This document shows, in pieces, positions 17,372 through 26,299 of a DNA stretch of 64,000 nucleotides. The DNA comes from Brevibacillus sp042683565 (GTDB taxonomy: Bacteria; Bacillota; Bacilli; Brevibacillales; Brevibacillaceae), in NCBI RefSeq assembly GCF_042683565.1, contig NZ_JBHUJW010000023.1:62001-126000 (forward strand), written 5' to 3'. The stretch's first letter is position 1, and each line of letters begins with the position of its first letter. A model generated the notes under the pieces. The model saw only the letters and a program-made list of their open reading frames with translations. It was not told the origin of the DNA and searched no databases. Both the position numbers and the translations under genes were made by a program.

Positions 17372-17572
17372 TCATGACTCTCCCTCGACTTTTTCCCGCC
17401 GGGACTCCATCAGCCGACGGACAGACTCGCGCGGAGACCAGCATTGGAACCGGTAATGCGGCTGCGTCTCGTACGTCAGCCGCGAGCAGCGATAAGTGAC
17501 TTTCCCCGCCGCCTTCTCCACGCGAAAGTGAATACAGGACGCGCAGCAATGATACGCATTCGACCCTTCCAC
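17372..17572 (-). CDS. small Cys-rich protein, probable zinc binder, unknown function
   Basis: A 66-residue protein downstream of dinB on the same strand, 12 bases after its stop. Five Cys residues are grouped as CCASC near the N-terminus, then single Cys in YRCSRL and FQCWSPRE, which suggests a small zinc knuckle. Aromatic and basic residues fill the space between. I recall similar small proteins next to dinB in related Firmicutes, but the function is unknown. The short spacing suggests co-expression with DNA polymerase IV. Confidence 0.7.
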   Translation of the reverse strand: MEGSNAYHCCASCIHFRVEKAAGKVTYRCSRLTYETQPHYRFQCWSPRESVRRLMESRREKVEGES

Positions 17573-17584
17573 CAGCGTTCCTCC

Positions 17585-18637
17585 CTACCTCCCGTATTTC
17601 CAGGGAAACAGCGTCAGCTGCTCGTACCGCTCCTGCTGCGGCTCTGCGAAGTTGGAGAAGCCTACTCCGACCAGCCGTACTCCTGCCGCGTAGTCAAAAG
17701 CATCGAGCAAATCGTCCAAGAGCTCCTGCCAGTTCGCGCCGACAGCGGCCTTGTGCTGCTTGGTCCTCTGCGTGAAATCCGCGTATTTGATCTTCAGCGT
17801 GATCGTCTGGGGAACGACATTCTCCTGACGGACGTCTTCTTCGACTTCGCGCAGGAGCGAGTGTGCGATCGGCGCGATAGAGTCGCGGTCGTACAAGTCG
17901 AATGGCAGGGTCGTCTCCCTGCTCGTCGACTTGTGCGGGCGATGCGGCTCGATCTCCCGGTTGTCCTCGCCTCTGGCCCGATAGTAGAGTGCCCTGCCCA
18001 ACTTGCCGAACAGGGCGACCACCTCATCCAGCGACAGCTGCCAAAAATCTTCGACGGTCTTGATCCCTTTTTTGGCCAGCAGCTCCTGCGACTTTTTGCC
18101 GACGCCATTGAGCGTACCGATCGGCAGCGGGCGCAAGACATCCAGCGCCTGCTCCGGGCGGATGATGACAAACGCATCCGGCTTTTTCAGGTCGCTCGCG
18201 ATCTTGGCAAGCGACATGTTGTAGGACAGGCCGATGCTGCAGGTCAAGCCCGTCTCCCGCTTCACCCTCCGCTTGATTTCTCTGGCGACCGGAACGGCAT
18301 TTTCGTAATGGGACACGTCCAGATAGGCCTCATCCAACCCGACCGTCTGGTAACGTCCCGTATAGGCGGAAAAAATGTCGCGCACCTCTGCCGATTTCTC
18401 TACATATCTGGGGTAGCGTACGGGCAAAAAAATGCCTTGGGGGCATTTTTTACGGGCCAACGCGACTGGCATGGCGGAACGCACCCCGAACTTGCGCGCT
18501 TCGTAGCTGCAAGTGGACACGACTCCGCGGTTGCCTGTCCCCCCTACGATGACCGGCTTTCCCCGCAGCTCCGGTCTGTCGAGCTGCTCGACACTGGCAA
18601 AGAATGCGTCTATATCCAGATGCAAAATTTTTTTCAT
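17585..18637 (-). CDS. dinB: DNA polymerase IV
   Basis: A Y-family translesion polymerase. The catalytic acidic residues are in HLDIDAFFASVEQ at the N-terminus and LDEAYLDVS near residue 105. The thumb (helix-hairpin-helix, LPIGTLNGVGKKSQELL) and little-finger domains follow. At 350 residues it is complete but lacks an evident clamp-binding QLxLF tail beyond the QLTLFPWKYG ending, which itself fits the clamp-binding consensus. ATG at 18637 is chosen because the protein starts MKKILHLDIDAFF, as in the family; the ribosome binding site (GGTGG) is weak. Confidence 0.93.
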   Translation of the reverse strand: MKKILHLDIDAFFASVEQLDRPELRGKPVIVGGTGNRGVVSTCSYEARKFGVRSAMPVALARKKCPQGIFLPVRYPRYVEKSAEVRDIFSAYTGRYQTVGLDEAYLDVSHYENAVPVAREIKRRVKRETGLTCSIGLSYNMSLAKIASDLKKPDAFVIIRPEQALDVLRPLPIGTLNGVGKKSQELLAKKGIKTVEDFWQLSLDEVVALFGKLGRALYYRARGEDNREIEPHRPHKSTSRETTLPFDLYDRDSIAPIAHSLLREVEEDVRQENVVPQTITLKIKYADFTQRTKQHKAAVGANWQELLDDLLDAFDYAAGVRLVGVGFSNFAEPQQERYEQLTLFPWKYGR

Positions 18638-18735
18638 GAGCCGGATACCACCAAACATACATTCTCGTATGCAAGTATTATCCCTGATTTGGAGCGTACG
18701 CGCAAGGGACAGGCACCCATCGCCCTCATGCCGGC

Positions 18736-18785
18736 AAAAGGGGCGTCTCCAAGTCAAAAAACTCAACTTTTTGAGACAACCCCTT
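18736..18785 (-). terminator. long hairpin, copy 1 of a repeated element; terminator of the oligopeptide-binding gene
   Basis: An imperfect stem pairs AAGGGGTTGTCTC with GAGACGCCCCTT (minus strand), followed by TTTT. It lies about 80 bases after the stop of the gene at 18866. A very similar element is at 48671-48718 (see findings). Confidence 0.65.
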
Positions 18786-18865
18786 CCGCTTTTCTTATTT
18801 GTATACCGCTTCGCCTGGCGCGATTTTATGCCGCTTCCTATTTCACCTGTCTAGCTCCCGGTTTT

Positions 18866-20491
18866 CTATTTCTTCTCGTTGGAAGCGTATTTGAAGTCGA
18901 TAAAGCCGAGCGCGTCGATTACGACATCTTTTACGCTGTCCTGCTTCACCCAAGCGTAGGTGAAGTAGTAGATCGGCATGGCAGGCATTTCATCCATGAC
19001 GATCGCATCCGCTTTTTTGAGGATTTCTTTGCGTTTTTCTGCGTCTCCCTCTTTTGCGGATTGAGCCAGGAGATCGAGGAACTCTTTGTTTTCCCATTTC
19101 GAGGTATTCAGACCGCCTTTGAATACTTCCAGGAAGTTGATCGGGTCGTTGAAGTCGCCGATCCAGCTGGCTCGCCCGATCATGAAGTTGCCTTCTTTCA
19201 TTTGCTCGCGGTGTACTTTATTTTCTTTATTCACCAGTTTGACTTCGATGCCAAACGCTTTGCGCCACTGGTCCTGAATAACTGTCGCGATGCGCTGGTT
19301 CACCTCTGTCGTGTTGTAGGCAATCGTCAGCTCAGGCAGCTTGGTGATGCCTTCTTCCTTCATGCCTTCCGCGAGCAGCTTTTTCGCTGTCTCGACATCG
19401 CCGTCCTTGATGTAGCCATCCGGATTCAGCGCCATCGTCGGAGGCAGGATGTCCAGCGCAACCGTGCTCTTGAACGGCACGACGCTCTCCGTGATCTCCT
19501 TGCGGTTGACCGCTGTGGCGAAGGCTTGGCGAATTTTTTTGTTGTCAAACGGCTTTTGTGTCGTATTGAAAATGTACCAGTACGTCCCGGCTGTCGCCTG
19601 CGTCTGCATTTTCCCCGAATCTTTGAGGGATTCCAGCGCGTCAAGCGGCAGATCGCCCAGCGGAGAGCCCGCCCAGTCCAGGTCTCCGTTCTCGAACATC
19701 GACAGCTCTGTATTCGCATCTTCGATCATGTTGATCGTGAGCTTGGACAGCTTGACGGAATTTTTGTCCCAATAGGAGTCGTTTTTCACGAATTCGATCT
19801 TGGATTTGTGCTCCCACGTCTTCAGCACGAAGGGGCCGTTACCCACGTAGGTTTCCGGCTTGGAAGCCCAGTCTTTGTTTGCTTCCACCGCTTTTTGATT
19901 GACCGGGAAATACGTGACGGATGCAACCAGCTCCGGGAAGAACGGGGCCGGATTTTCCAGCGTCACGACCAGCGTCTTGTCATCTGTCGCCTTGACTCCG
20001 ACATCTTCCGCTTTTGCCTTTTTGGCGTTGTACGCTTCCCCGTTTTTCAGATAGTACATTTGATACGCGTAGGCCGATGCCGTCTCCGGATTCAGCACGC
20101 GTTTCCACGCATACTCAAAGTCGCGGGCCGTAACCGGGTCCCCGTTCGACCATTTCGCATCGCGCAAATGGAACGTGTACGTCAGCCCATCCGGCGACAC
20201 TTCGTACTTCTCTGCAATCGCCTCTTTCAGCTCGCCCTTTTCATTCAGGCGCAAAAGGCCATCGAATGCCGCACGGGCAACAGACATCGAAGGGATATCT
20301 TCTGCCAGTCCCGGATCGATGGTGTTCGGTTCGCCTGTACTCAGGTTGACTTGCATGGTTTGCGGGGCCGCTGCCTGCTCTGCTGCAGGAGCCTGTTCCC
20401 CCGTCGTGCTCCCCTGCGGCGCACCACAGCCCGCAAAAGCCAGGCTCGTCAGCAGCAACGCGCAAAATGACAGTTTCTGTAACCGTTTCAT
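18866..20491 (-). CDS. oligopeptide ABC transporter substrate-binding lipoprotein
   Basis: An OppA/DppE-type solute-binding protein (SBP_bac_5 family) that captures peptides outside the membrane. A lipoprotein signal peptide ends at the lipobox LAFAGC (Cys22). The family region with AEKYEVSPDGLTYTFHLRDAKWSNGDPVTARDF lies near residue 110. The start at 20491 follows GGGGG and gives the signal peptide; the frame is open upstream. No permease or ATPase genes are next to it, so it is an orphan that may feed a transporter coded elsewhere. At 541 residues it is of normal length. Confidence 0.92.
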   Translation of the reverse strand: MKRLQKLSFCALLLTSLAFAGCGAPQGSTTGEQAPAAEQAAAPQTMQVNLSTGEPNTIDPGLAEDIPSMSVARAAFDGLLRLNEKGELKEAIAEKYEVSPDGLTYTFHLRDAKWSNGDPVTARDFEYAWKRVLNPETASAYAYQMYYLKNGEAYNAKKAKAEDVGVKATDDKTLVVTLENPAPFFPELVASVTYFPVNQKAVEANKDWASKPETYVGNGPFVLKTWEHKSKIEFVKNDSYWDKNSVKLSKLTINMIEDANTELSMFENGDLDWAGSPLGDLPLDALESLKDSGKMQTQATAGTYWYIFNTTQKPFDNKKIRQAFATAVNRKEITESVVPFKSTVALDILPPTMALNPDGYIKDGDVETAKKLLAEGMKEEGITKLPELTIAYNTTEVNQRIATVIQDQWRKAFGIEVKLVNKENKVHREQMKEGNFMIGRASWIGDFNDPINFLEVFKGGLNTSKWENKEFLDLLAQSAKEGDAEKRKEILKKADAIVMDEMPAMPIYYFTYAWVKQDSVKDVVIDALGFIDFKYASNEKK

Positions 20492-20545
20492 CAAAAAACC
20501 CCCGTCTCTGAAATCGTTTGTCTTGATTGTTAGGAGCATGAATAA

Positions 20546-20574
20546 ATCATATTGTCTTGAAAAAAATTTGTCTA
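20546..20574 (-). promoter_or_regulatory. sigma-A promoter of the oligopeptide-binding lipoprotein gene
   Basis: On the minus strand TAGACA (20569-20574) and TATGAT (20546-20551) are 17 bases apart, about 55 bases before the ATG. Just upstream is a small AT-rich inverted repeat (GATAAAGTTTTTATC) that could bind a regulator. Confidence 0.6.
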
Positions 20575-20739
20575 CATCAGAAAACTTCTATCAAGATAAA
20601 AACTTTATCTGAAAGACGATTTGCAGACGGGCATTTGCCGCGGGAAACCTGTAAACGGCCACAGCAGGACTGCAGCTATGCGCTCCCGAATGAGTAATGA
20701 TCTCGCTAATTTCGTTACACAAAAAAGGAGATGGATCGA

Positions 20740-21549
20740 ATGCTTTCAAGTTTAGCCACCCCCATCGCGCAGTTGACCGAAAAGGCTGGCGGCGACTGGG
20801 GCGTTTATCTGGAAGATCTGCATACGGGAGAGAAGCTGGCGTTCAATGAAAACGAGAGGTTCTACGCAGCGAGCATCATCAAAGTCCCGATCATGGTGGC
20901 CGTGTTCGCAGAAGCGTATGCAGGCAGGATCGCGCTGGGGCAGACCGTCAAGCTGCGCCGCGAAGACCTCGTGGGCGGAGCCGGCGTCCTGCAGCATATG
21001 ACACCGGGTACGGAACTCACTGTGCAGGACCTCGTCACGCTGATGATCATTCAAAGCGACAACTCCGCGACGAACATCCTGATCGACCTGGTCGGGACAG
21101 AAAGCATCCGCAGCGCCATGCAAAAGACGGAAATGGTCAACAGCCGCTTCTACAACAAGCTGATGGTAGTGCCCGCCGAGCTGGAAGGCTACAACGAACT
21201 GACGGCGGCCGACATGGGCTCCCTGTTCCGCTATTTGGCGACGGGAAAAGTTCTCTCCTACGACAGCTGTCTGAAAATGGTGGCAATCCTCAAACAGCAG
21301 CAGCACCGCGACCGCATTCCCCTGCTTCTCCCGGACCCGGACGGCGAGTTCATCGGCATGGTGCCGAAATGGGAGTTCGCGAACAAGACAGGCTCTGTCA
21401 CCAAGATCACGCACGACACGGGCATCCTCTACCTGGGCAATCACGCAGTCACGATCTGCCTGTTAAACAGAGGGCTGGAGCAAAAGCCGGCCGCCGATGT
21501 CATGGCCCAGATTGGCCGGCTCGTCTACGATCTGTACCGGCAAGCATAG
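20740..21549 (+). CDS. class A beta-lactamase-like serine hydrolase without signal peptide
   Basis: The three serine beta-lactamase/DD-peptidase boxes are present and correctly spaced: SIIK (Ser45, Lys48), SDN (106-108) and KTG (216-218). The omega-loop region is short, with Glu residues in AELEGYNELTAADM rather than the longer RxEpelN loop of true class A enzymes. No signal peptide or membrane anchor is seen, so the protein appears cytoplasmic. The ATG at 20740 has AAGGAG at the right distance; the ATG at 20731 overlaps the ribosome binding site. It may be an esterase or amidase; a beta-lactamase role is doubtful. Confidence 0.82.
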   Translation: MLSSLATPIAQLTEKAGGDWGVYLEDLHTGEKLAFNENERFYAASIIKVPIMVAVFAEAYAGRIALGQTVKLRREDLVGGAGVLQHMTPGTELTVQDLVTLMIIQSDNSATNILIDLVGTESIRSAMQKTEMVNSRFYNKLMVVPAELEGYNELTAADMGSLFRYLATGKVLSYDSCLKMVAILKQQQHRDRIPLLLPDPDGEFIGMVPKWEFANKTGSVTKITHDTGILYLGNHAVTICLLNRGLEQKPAADVMAQIGRLVYDLYRQA

Positions 21550-21561
21550 CGATCCTTCTAT

Positions 21562-21588
21562 CCCCGCCTGATCCGGCGGGGTCTTTTT
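21562..21588 (+). terminator. terminator after the serine hydrolase gene
   Basis: A 7-bp GC stem (CCCCGCC / GGCGGGG) with a 6-base loop is followed by TCTTTTT. Confidence 0.85.
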
Positions 21589-21610
21589 ATTGCTGCCCGA
21601 CGCGCGAGCG

Positions 21611-21653
21611 AAAAAAGCGGGTGTTCCTCTCATGCCGAATGAGAAACACCCGC
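21611..21653 (-). terminator. terminator after the FAD oxidoreductase gene
   Basis: On the minus strand GCGGGTGTTTCTCAT pairs with ATGAGAGGAACACCCGC (one bulge), then TTTTTTCG. It lies just past the stop at 21667. Confidence 0.85.
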
Positions 21654-21666
21654 AGATCATTCTATA

Positions 21667-22959
21667 CTATTTTTCCAAAATCAATTGAGATACATTCCAT
21701 GCACTCGAGAAAGAAAGCTCGGACAATTGTCCCTGGCCTTCGCACCAGTCGCCTGCGAAGAACAGGTTCCGGTAATCTGGCAAAAACGTAGGCATCGGCT
21801 TTTGGTTCATGGTCCACTTGATCTCCTGCACGATCGCACGCGCGGAAACACGCGGAACGACCAACTGCTCGCGCCAGCCGGCAAAGTGCTTGTCGTACAG
21901 CGCTTCGATTTCCAGCTTGCGTTGCTCGGCGATCTCCTTGTTCCCCACCTCGGACTGGCGCATATACGCAGTCGCCTGCAGCAACTGTCCGCCCTCCGGA
22001 ACGCAAGTGTGGTCGTAGTAGGAAATATCGGTGATAAAGATGTTGTTTTGCTTGTCGTAGATGTACGAGTACGGCACGTCGATGCGCTCTTTCAGGCCGA
22101 TGTCGTACACCATGACGACGGTCGGCTCGTATTCGGCGTGCTGGGCAATGGCATGCTCCAGGCGCGTTCCGGCGAACACCTTGACCATCTCTTTCGGCGG
22201 GATACAACTGATGAATTCATCTGCCGTAATTTCGCCTTCCGGTGTAACGACTCCCACGACGTGATCTTCTTCTACATTGAATTTTTCCACTTTTGTTTTC
22301 GTCAAAATGACGCCGTTGTTCGCCTCGATGACACGGACAAATTCATTGATGAGCGCTTGCCAGCCCCCGCCGATGTAGGCCACAGGCTTGTTCGTCTTGA
22401 ACAGACGGCTATAGTAGGTAAAGAACACGTCGGACGGAATTTTCTCCGGCTCGCGCGTGAAGAAGTTGGAGGACGCCAGTGTCAGCATCATGTCTTTAAC
22501 TTCCTCGTTCACTTGCTGCTTCTCCATCCATTTTTGAATGGACATGTGCGGATGGCCCGTTTCCATCTTCAGCATCGTTTTCAAGATTTCAAACGTAAAC
22601 AATACTTTGTCCATACCTTTCAAAAGCTTGGTCTGGAACAGTCCTTGTATGTTCGCTGGAACAGCCGTCAAGTCGTCTCCGATATCGTACTTCGCTTTTG
22701 TCGGATTAAAGTCTTGCCAATCAATGTGAAGGCCCAATTCCTTTTCAAACGTCCGCAAAAATGAGCTGTCCCGGGCATAGATCGCATGGGCGCCAAAGTT
22801 GAAATTGAAGCCTTTGATTTTCAATGTGACGGCGCGACCGCCAAGCTGTCCGCGCTCCAAAACTGCTACTTTTTTTCCTTTCGCCGAAAGATAGGCGGCA
22901 CTGGAGAGACCAGCCAGTCCTCCGCCTACAATCACAACGTCATAGTGATTGGTTGTCAT
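21667..22959 (-). CDS. FAD-dependent oxidoreductase (phytoene desaturase/amine oxidase superfamily)
   Basis: The N-terminus has the dinucleotide-binding motif VVIVGGGLAGLSSAAYLSA followed by an ERG-type acidic/basic contact and GGRAVT, typical of the amine-oxidase/carotenoid-desaturase superfamily. The C-terminal FAD-binding segment is NLFFAGDWCEGQGQLSELSFSSAW. At 430 residues it is normal length. The substrate cannot be told from the sequence; there are no carotenoid genes next to it. The start at 22959 (MTTNHYDVV) has GGGGAGA upstream. Confidence 0.83.
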   Translation of the reverse strand: MTTNHYDVVIVGGGLAGLSSAAYLSAKGKKVAVLERGQLGGRAVTLKIKGFNFNFGAHAIYARDSSFLRTFEKELGLHIDWQDFNPTKAKYDIGDDLTAVPANIQGLFQTKLLKGMDKVLFTFEILKTMLKMETGHPHMSIQKWMEKQQVNEEVKDMMLTLASSNFFTREPEKIPSDVFFTYYSRLFKTNKPVAYIGGGWQALINEFVRVIEANNGVILTKTKVEKFNVEEDHVVGVVTPEGEITADEFISCIPPKEMVKVFAGTRLEHAIAQHAEYEPTVVMVYDIGLKERIDVPYSYIYDKQNNIFITDISYYDHTCVPEGGQLLQATAYMRQSEVGNKEIAEQRKLEIEALYDKHFAGWREQLVVPRVSARAIVQEIKWTMNQKPMPTFLPDYRNLFFAGDWCEGQGQLSELSFSSAWNVSQLILEK

Positions 22960-23264
22960 ACACAATCTCCCCTACGCTACTCTCAATGTTGATGACATGG
23001 TGAAAACACTATCCTAGAATAAGGGATAGATCCCGTGGAAGTCAACCATTATTGAACTGTGTACATTTTTATACTGATAGATACCACTCATTTCCTTATG
23101 TGCTCCATGATGACTGTTTCCTCTCCCATCCCGTGCAAGCCCGCTCCCGGAGCAGCTGTCGCCTGTACGCGAGAGCGATGACCTCTTACGCAGTATTCCC
23201 TTGCGCGGAAGGTATATCCTGCTGATTATCGCGCGGCCGCTCGCACGAAGCCCGCAAACCCTTG
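22960..23264. other. intergenic stretch, 305 bases
   Basis: Apart from the promoter and leader of the FAD oxidoreductase gene at its left end, this stretch holds no gene, repeat or RNA that I can support. The region 23050-23260 shows no conserved reading frame on either strand. Confidence 0.6.
23016..23045 (-). promoter_or_regulatory. sigma-A promoter of the FAD oxidoreductase gene
   Basis: On the minus strand TTGACT (23040-23045) and TATTCT (23016-23021) are 18 bases apart, about 57 bases before the start codon. Confidence 0.55.
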
Positions 23265-24401
23265 CTAGTTTTGCTCGTTTCTGCGCGTCATTTGCTGCCA
23301 GACCGTTCCGCTGGCAGCTACTCCGCTTTCAATTCGCTCTACCGCCATCTGCACCTGCAGACTCACTTCAAATTCCGGATCGTTTTGCGCTGCACGCAGA
23401 GCCGGGAGGGCCGATTCATCTCCGACCTCAAACAGGAAGCGCGCCGCCCGCCAGCGTACCAGCTTGTTGCGGTCCGCCAGCGCTTCGCACATCGGAGCGA
23501 TCGCCCGCGGATCACCCAGATCGGACAGCGTATCCCCAGCCGTCCGTCTGACCGACACGGAATCGTCCTTCAGTGCACGGAACAGCAAGGGAAAAACGGC
23601 GTCACCCCCGACCATCCCCAAGTAAACGACTGCCAGCCTGCGAATGGACGGCTTGGCATCCGCTAATGCCTTTTCCAGCACCGGAAGGTCTTCCTCGCTC
23701 GGCTCCATCCGTTCCAGAGCAGCGTAACGTTTTTGCCAGTCGGGGTCGTCCAGCATTTCCAGCGTGACCTTTTTCTTTTCCCGTACGATCGGGGCAGGCG
23801 CATCCCCTTCGCCAAGCTGCAGCGCCCTTTCGACCAATTCTTCCACGCGGGCTTCGGGATACGCGGCTGTAATTTCCTGCGCGACTTCTTCCCCGATCTC
23901 CCGCAAGTCCCCGTAGCGGACGCCATGCTCGACCCATTTGCGCTCCATGATCAGATTCTGCGACGCCGACCCGGCACGCATCGCCGCCTGGCCAAACCGC
24001 TCCGGCAGCGCAGCGCGAATCTGCTCCGTCCCCATCGTGACTTTGACCTGCATCGGAATGTCGCGGAACATTTGCACGAATACTTGCGCTTCCCCGAACG
24101 CCGCCGCCTCTCCCGCGACAACCACGGGCACGGCCGCCCCCTCGCCTGTCGCAAAAATCTCCCGCGCCTGCGTCAAAATGCGCTGCCAGTCCGCATTCGC
24201 TTTGCGCTCCAGCGCGAGGAAGTCAGCGGTGTGAAAGATCGAGGCGACTCCATCAATCGCCAGCAGCTTCCCCATCAGCTCCGGGGAGCTGGCTGCCTTT
24301 TCTTTTGTATAGACATGTTGGACACCGTCCGGCAGACGCTCGTCGACGTTCAGCTTCATCACATTCGGACTGGGCGTCGGTTCGATGGACAACAGTTTCA
24401 T
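23265..24401 (-). CDS. CvfC/YpgR-like protein: Nfu-N-type domain plus HEAT repeats
   Basis: The N-terminal 90 residues (MKLLSIEPTPSPNVMKLNVDE and the SIFHTADFLALER segment) match the scaffold-protein Nfu/NifU N-terminal domain. The C-terminal half has HEAT-like repeats (DDPDWQKRYAALERM, KPSIRRLAVVYLGMVG, DSVSVRRTAGDTLSDLGD, NKLVRWRAARFLFEVGD). This pairing is that of the conserved virulence factor C family, YpgR in B. subtilis. The molecular role is unknown. ATG at 24401 has AGGAG 11 bases upstream; a GTG four codons earlier overlaps that site. Confidence 0.85.
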   Translation of the reverse strand: MKLLSIEPTPSPNVMKLNVDERLPDGVQHVYTKEKAASSPELMGKLLAIDGVASIFHTADFLALERKANADWQRILTQAREIFATGEGAAVPVVVAGEAAAFGEAQVFVQMFRDIPMQVKVTMGTEQIRAALPERFGQAAMRAGSASQNLIMERKWVEHGVRYGDLREIGEEVAQEITAAYPEARVEELVERALQLGEGDAPAPIVREKKKVTLEMLDDPDWQKRYAALERMEPSEEDLPVLEKALADAKPSIRRLAVVYLGMVGGDAVFPLLFRALKDDSVSVRRTAGDTLSDLGDPRAIAPMCEALADRNKLVRWRAARFLFEVGDESALPALRAAQNDPEFEVSLQVQMAVERIESGVAASGTVWQQMTRRNEQN

Positions 24402-24508
24402 GGCTTTTGTCACTCCTTTATCCGCATGTGGGCGAAAATCCCTTTAATCGTAGCACGGAATTGGGCCGCATATCCAATCTGCGGTGCATTTCCGTACAAT
24501 TTGCGCGG

Positions 24509-25369
24509 CTACAGCGGCAGCTTGTAATAGTCGTTTGCCGACCGGACGACAAACCCGCACGATTCATACAGGCCCAGCGCCCCGCTGTTTTCGGAGGCGA
24601 CCTCCAGCGACATCCGCTCTGCTCCCTGCGCCCGGATCAACTCGATGGTACGGGCCAGCGCGCGGCGGCCGTAGCCTTTGCCCTGGTGATCGGGATGCAC
24701 GCAAAAACCGTAGATAAAGCCTTCGCCGTCCGTGACCTTGGCGCTGATCTTCCCGATCGGCTTGCCGTCTGTGAAGATCAGGAAGGTCCTCGCGTCAGCC
24801 TCCTGCTCCACGCGGATGCTCATTTCCCTGGCGCGAGCCTCGTCCATCTGGAAGCCGTGGACATTCAGCCGGATCACGGTCTCCACATCTTCCGGACCTG
24901 CCGCGCGCAGCTCGATGTCAGCAGCAGGTTTGGCCGTCTTTCCGCTGTCCAGGTCCATCCAATATTCTGAAAATTGATAACTGGCTCCAAGCTGCTCCAT
25001 GCACGCCTTGCCCGACTTAGACGCTCGCTGCACGATAAACAGCTGGTGCGGAATGTTTCGCGTCCGGCAATGCTTTGCGGCGCGCGCTTGCAGCGCCCGA
25101 AATATCCCCCGCCTGCGATAGTCGGGATGAACCATGCCGCTCACTTCGGCCTCCCCGCCGTGAAAGACGTACATGCCGAGAAAGCCGACCAGCTGCTCCC
25201 CCACATAGCACAAAAAATCTTCCGTATGGGTGCCAGAGCGATTCGCCAGCATGTCCGGGTTGACTTTCAAATCGATGCCGTCGTGCTCGTTGCACACATT
25301 TACCAGTTGTTTGACCGCTGCCAGCTCATCTGCCGACAACTTGCTTTTTTCGCTGATTAGATGCTTCAT
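24509..25369 (-). CDS. tandem GNAT N-acetyltransferase
   Basis: Two GNAT folds lie in one 286-residue chain. The first has the acetyl-CoA loop region VHPDYRRRGIFRALQARA (about residues 80-100). The second has VHPDHQGKGYGRRALARTIE (about 225-245), a clean Q/RxxGxG/A motif, so the C-terminal domain is probably the active one. The acceptor is unknown. The gene begins 12 bases after the GalT-like gene upstream, with AGGAGG in the gap, so the two are likely co-transcribed. Confidence 0.87.
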   Translation of the reverse strand: MKHLISEKSKLSADELAAVKQLVNVCNEHDGIDLKVNPDMLANRSGTHTEDFLCYVGEQLVGFLGMYVFHGGEAEVSGMVHPDYRRRGIFRALQARAAKHCRTRNIPHQLFIVQRASKSGKACMEQLGASYQFSEYWMDLDSGKTAKPAADIELRAAGPEDVETVIRLNVHGFQMDEARAREMSIRVEQEADARTFLIFTDGKPIGKISAKVTDGEGFIYGFCVHPDHQGKGYGRRALARTIELIRAQGAERMSLEVASENSGALGLYESCGFVVRSANDYYKLPL

Positions 25370-25381
25370 GATTTGGGCCTC

Positions 25382-26140
25382 CTAAAAATACTGACGTCTG
25401 ATTTCGGCCGCCACTTCCTCCAGGTTGTTCGCCACCTGCGGAATGGAGTAGCCTATGTAGAGCGGCGAGGTCACAAAGCGCGGCACAGCCTTCGCGATTA
25501 TCCTGCCGTTGCTGCGGTAGAAGAAAAAATTGTAGCTAAGACAGCGGCGATTGGCGTGATGAAGAATCCAGTGCGCCAAAATTTGCAGGTATTCCGCCAT
25601 TCGCGGCAATCCGTCCCAATTGGAAAGAATGACGTTGTATTCATAAAAGCCTGCCCGAGGGTGTGACGAGAGGTTCAATTCCACTCCCCGCGCCCGGTCG
25701 ATGAGGACCCCCTCGAAATCGCTCTCCTTCACCTGGCTGCGATAATCGTACTTGTTCAAGCCGACAATTTGCATATGCGGGTGACGGATGCTGCCGCCTG
25801 AATAGGGGCCGTGATTTTTGAAGAACAGAACGGATTGGAAGGCGCCGCTGTCGTCAAGCTCCAGCCACTTTTCCAGCCCGAATGCGAGCAGCTCGTGCGC
25901 ATGTTCTTTGGAGTAGACGGACCAGTCCCCATCGCAGTCATCCGATTCGATCAGGACGGTCTGGTATGTATCCTGCAAGACCGGAAACTTGTTCATCAGC
26001 CAAATCATCGACCCGCGCCGTTCCAATATATCCGTAAGGTTGTCTGTGTCGCAGAACGGACAGGCAGTCTCGCGGTTGGTGATGCTCTCCGGTTTTTTTC
26101 GGCCGATGTGCATGTTGAAATGCAAATGCGTCTGCATCAT
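25382..26140 (-). CDS. DUF4931 protein, GalT/HIT superfamily
   Basis: This resembles galactose-1-phosphate uridylyltransferase in the HIT superfamily. An N-terminal CPFCD motif is the likely zinc site; SIRHPHMQIVG supplies the HxH pair used for nucleotidyl transfer. The remainder (SHPRAGFYEYNVILSN, RFVTSPLYIGYSIPQV) is family-like. At about 250 residues it is shorter than GalT (about 340), as DUF4931 members are. The substrate is unknown. Start at 26140 is set by GAGGAGG with 9-base spacing; two ATGs upstream are too near that site or before it. Confidence 0.8.
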   Translation of the reverse strand: MMQTHLHFNMHIGRKKPESITNRETACPFCDTDNLTDILERRGSMIWLMNKFPVLQDTYQTVLIESDDCDGDWSVYSKEHAHELLAFGLEKWLELDDSGAFQSVLFFKNHGPYSGGSIRHPHMQIVGLNKYDYRSQVKESDFEGVLIDRARGVELNLSSHPRAGFYEYNVILSNWDGLPRMAEYLQILAHWILHHANRRCLSYNFFFYRSNGRIIAKAVPRFVTSPLYIGYSIPQVANNLEEVAAEIRRQYF

Positions 26141-26299
26141 CCGCATAATCCTCCTCATTGCCAATACTCTAACTTTACACGGAAATCATTAGAAAATCAT
26201 TCCGTATTTTCTTCCCTGTTTTTATGTTATCATCCTCCCAAAAGTAAGTGAAAAAATGCGAGCCAAGTGCCGCTCGCAGACTCTCCAGGAGGTCCTGCC

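Noticed and set aside
17444..20470. A 1008-codon open frame on the plus strand across dinB and the peptide-binding gene
   Set aside because: It lies antisense to two well-recognised genes, has no ribosome binding site at its start and no family-like protein. High GC makes long antisense frames common.
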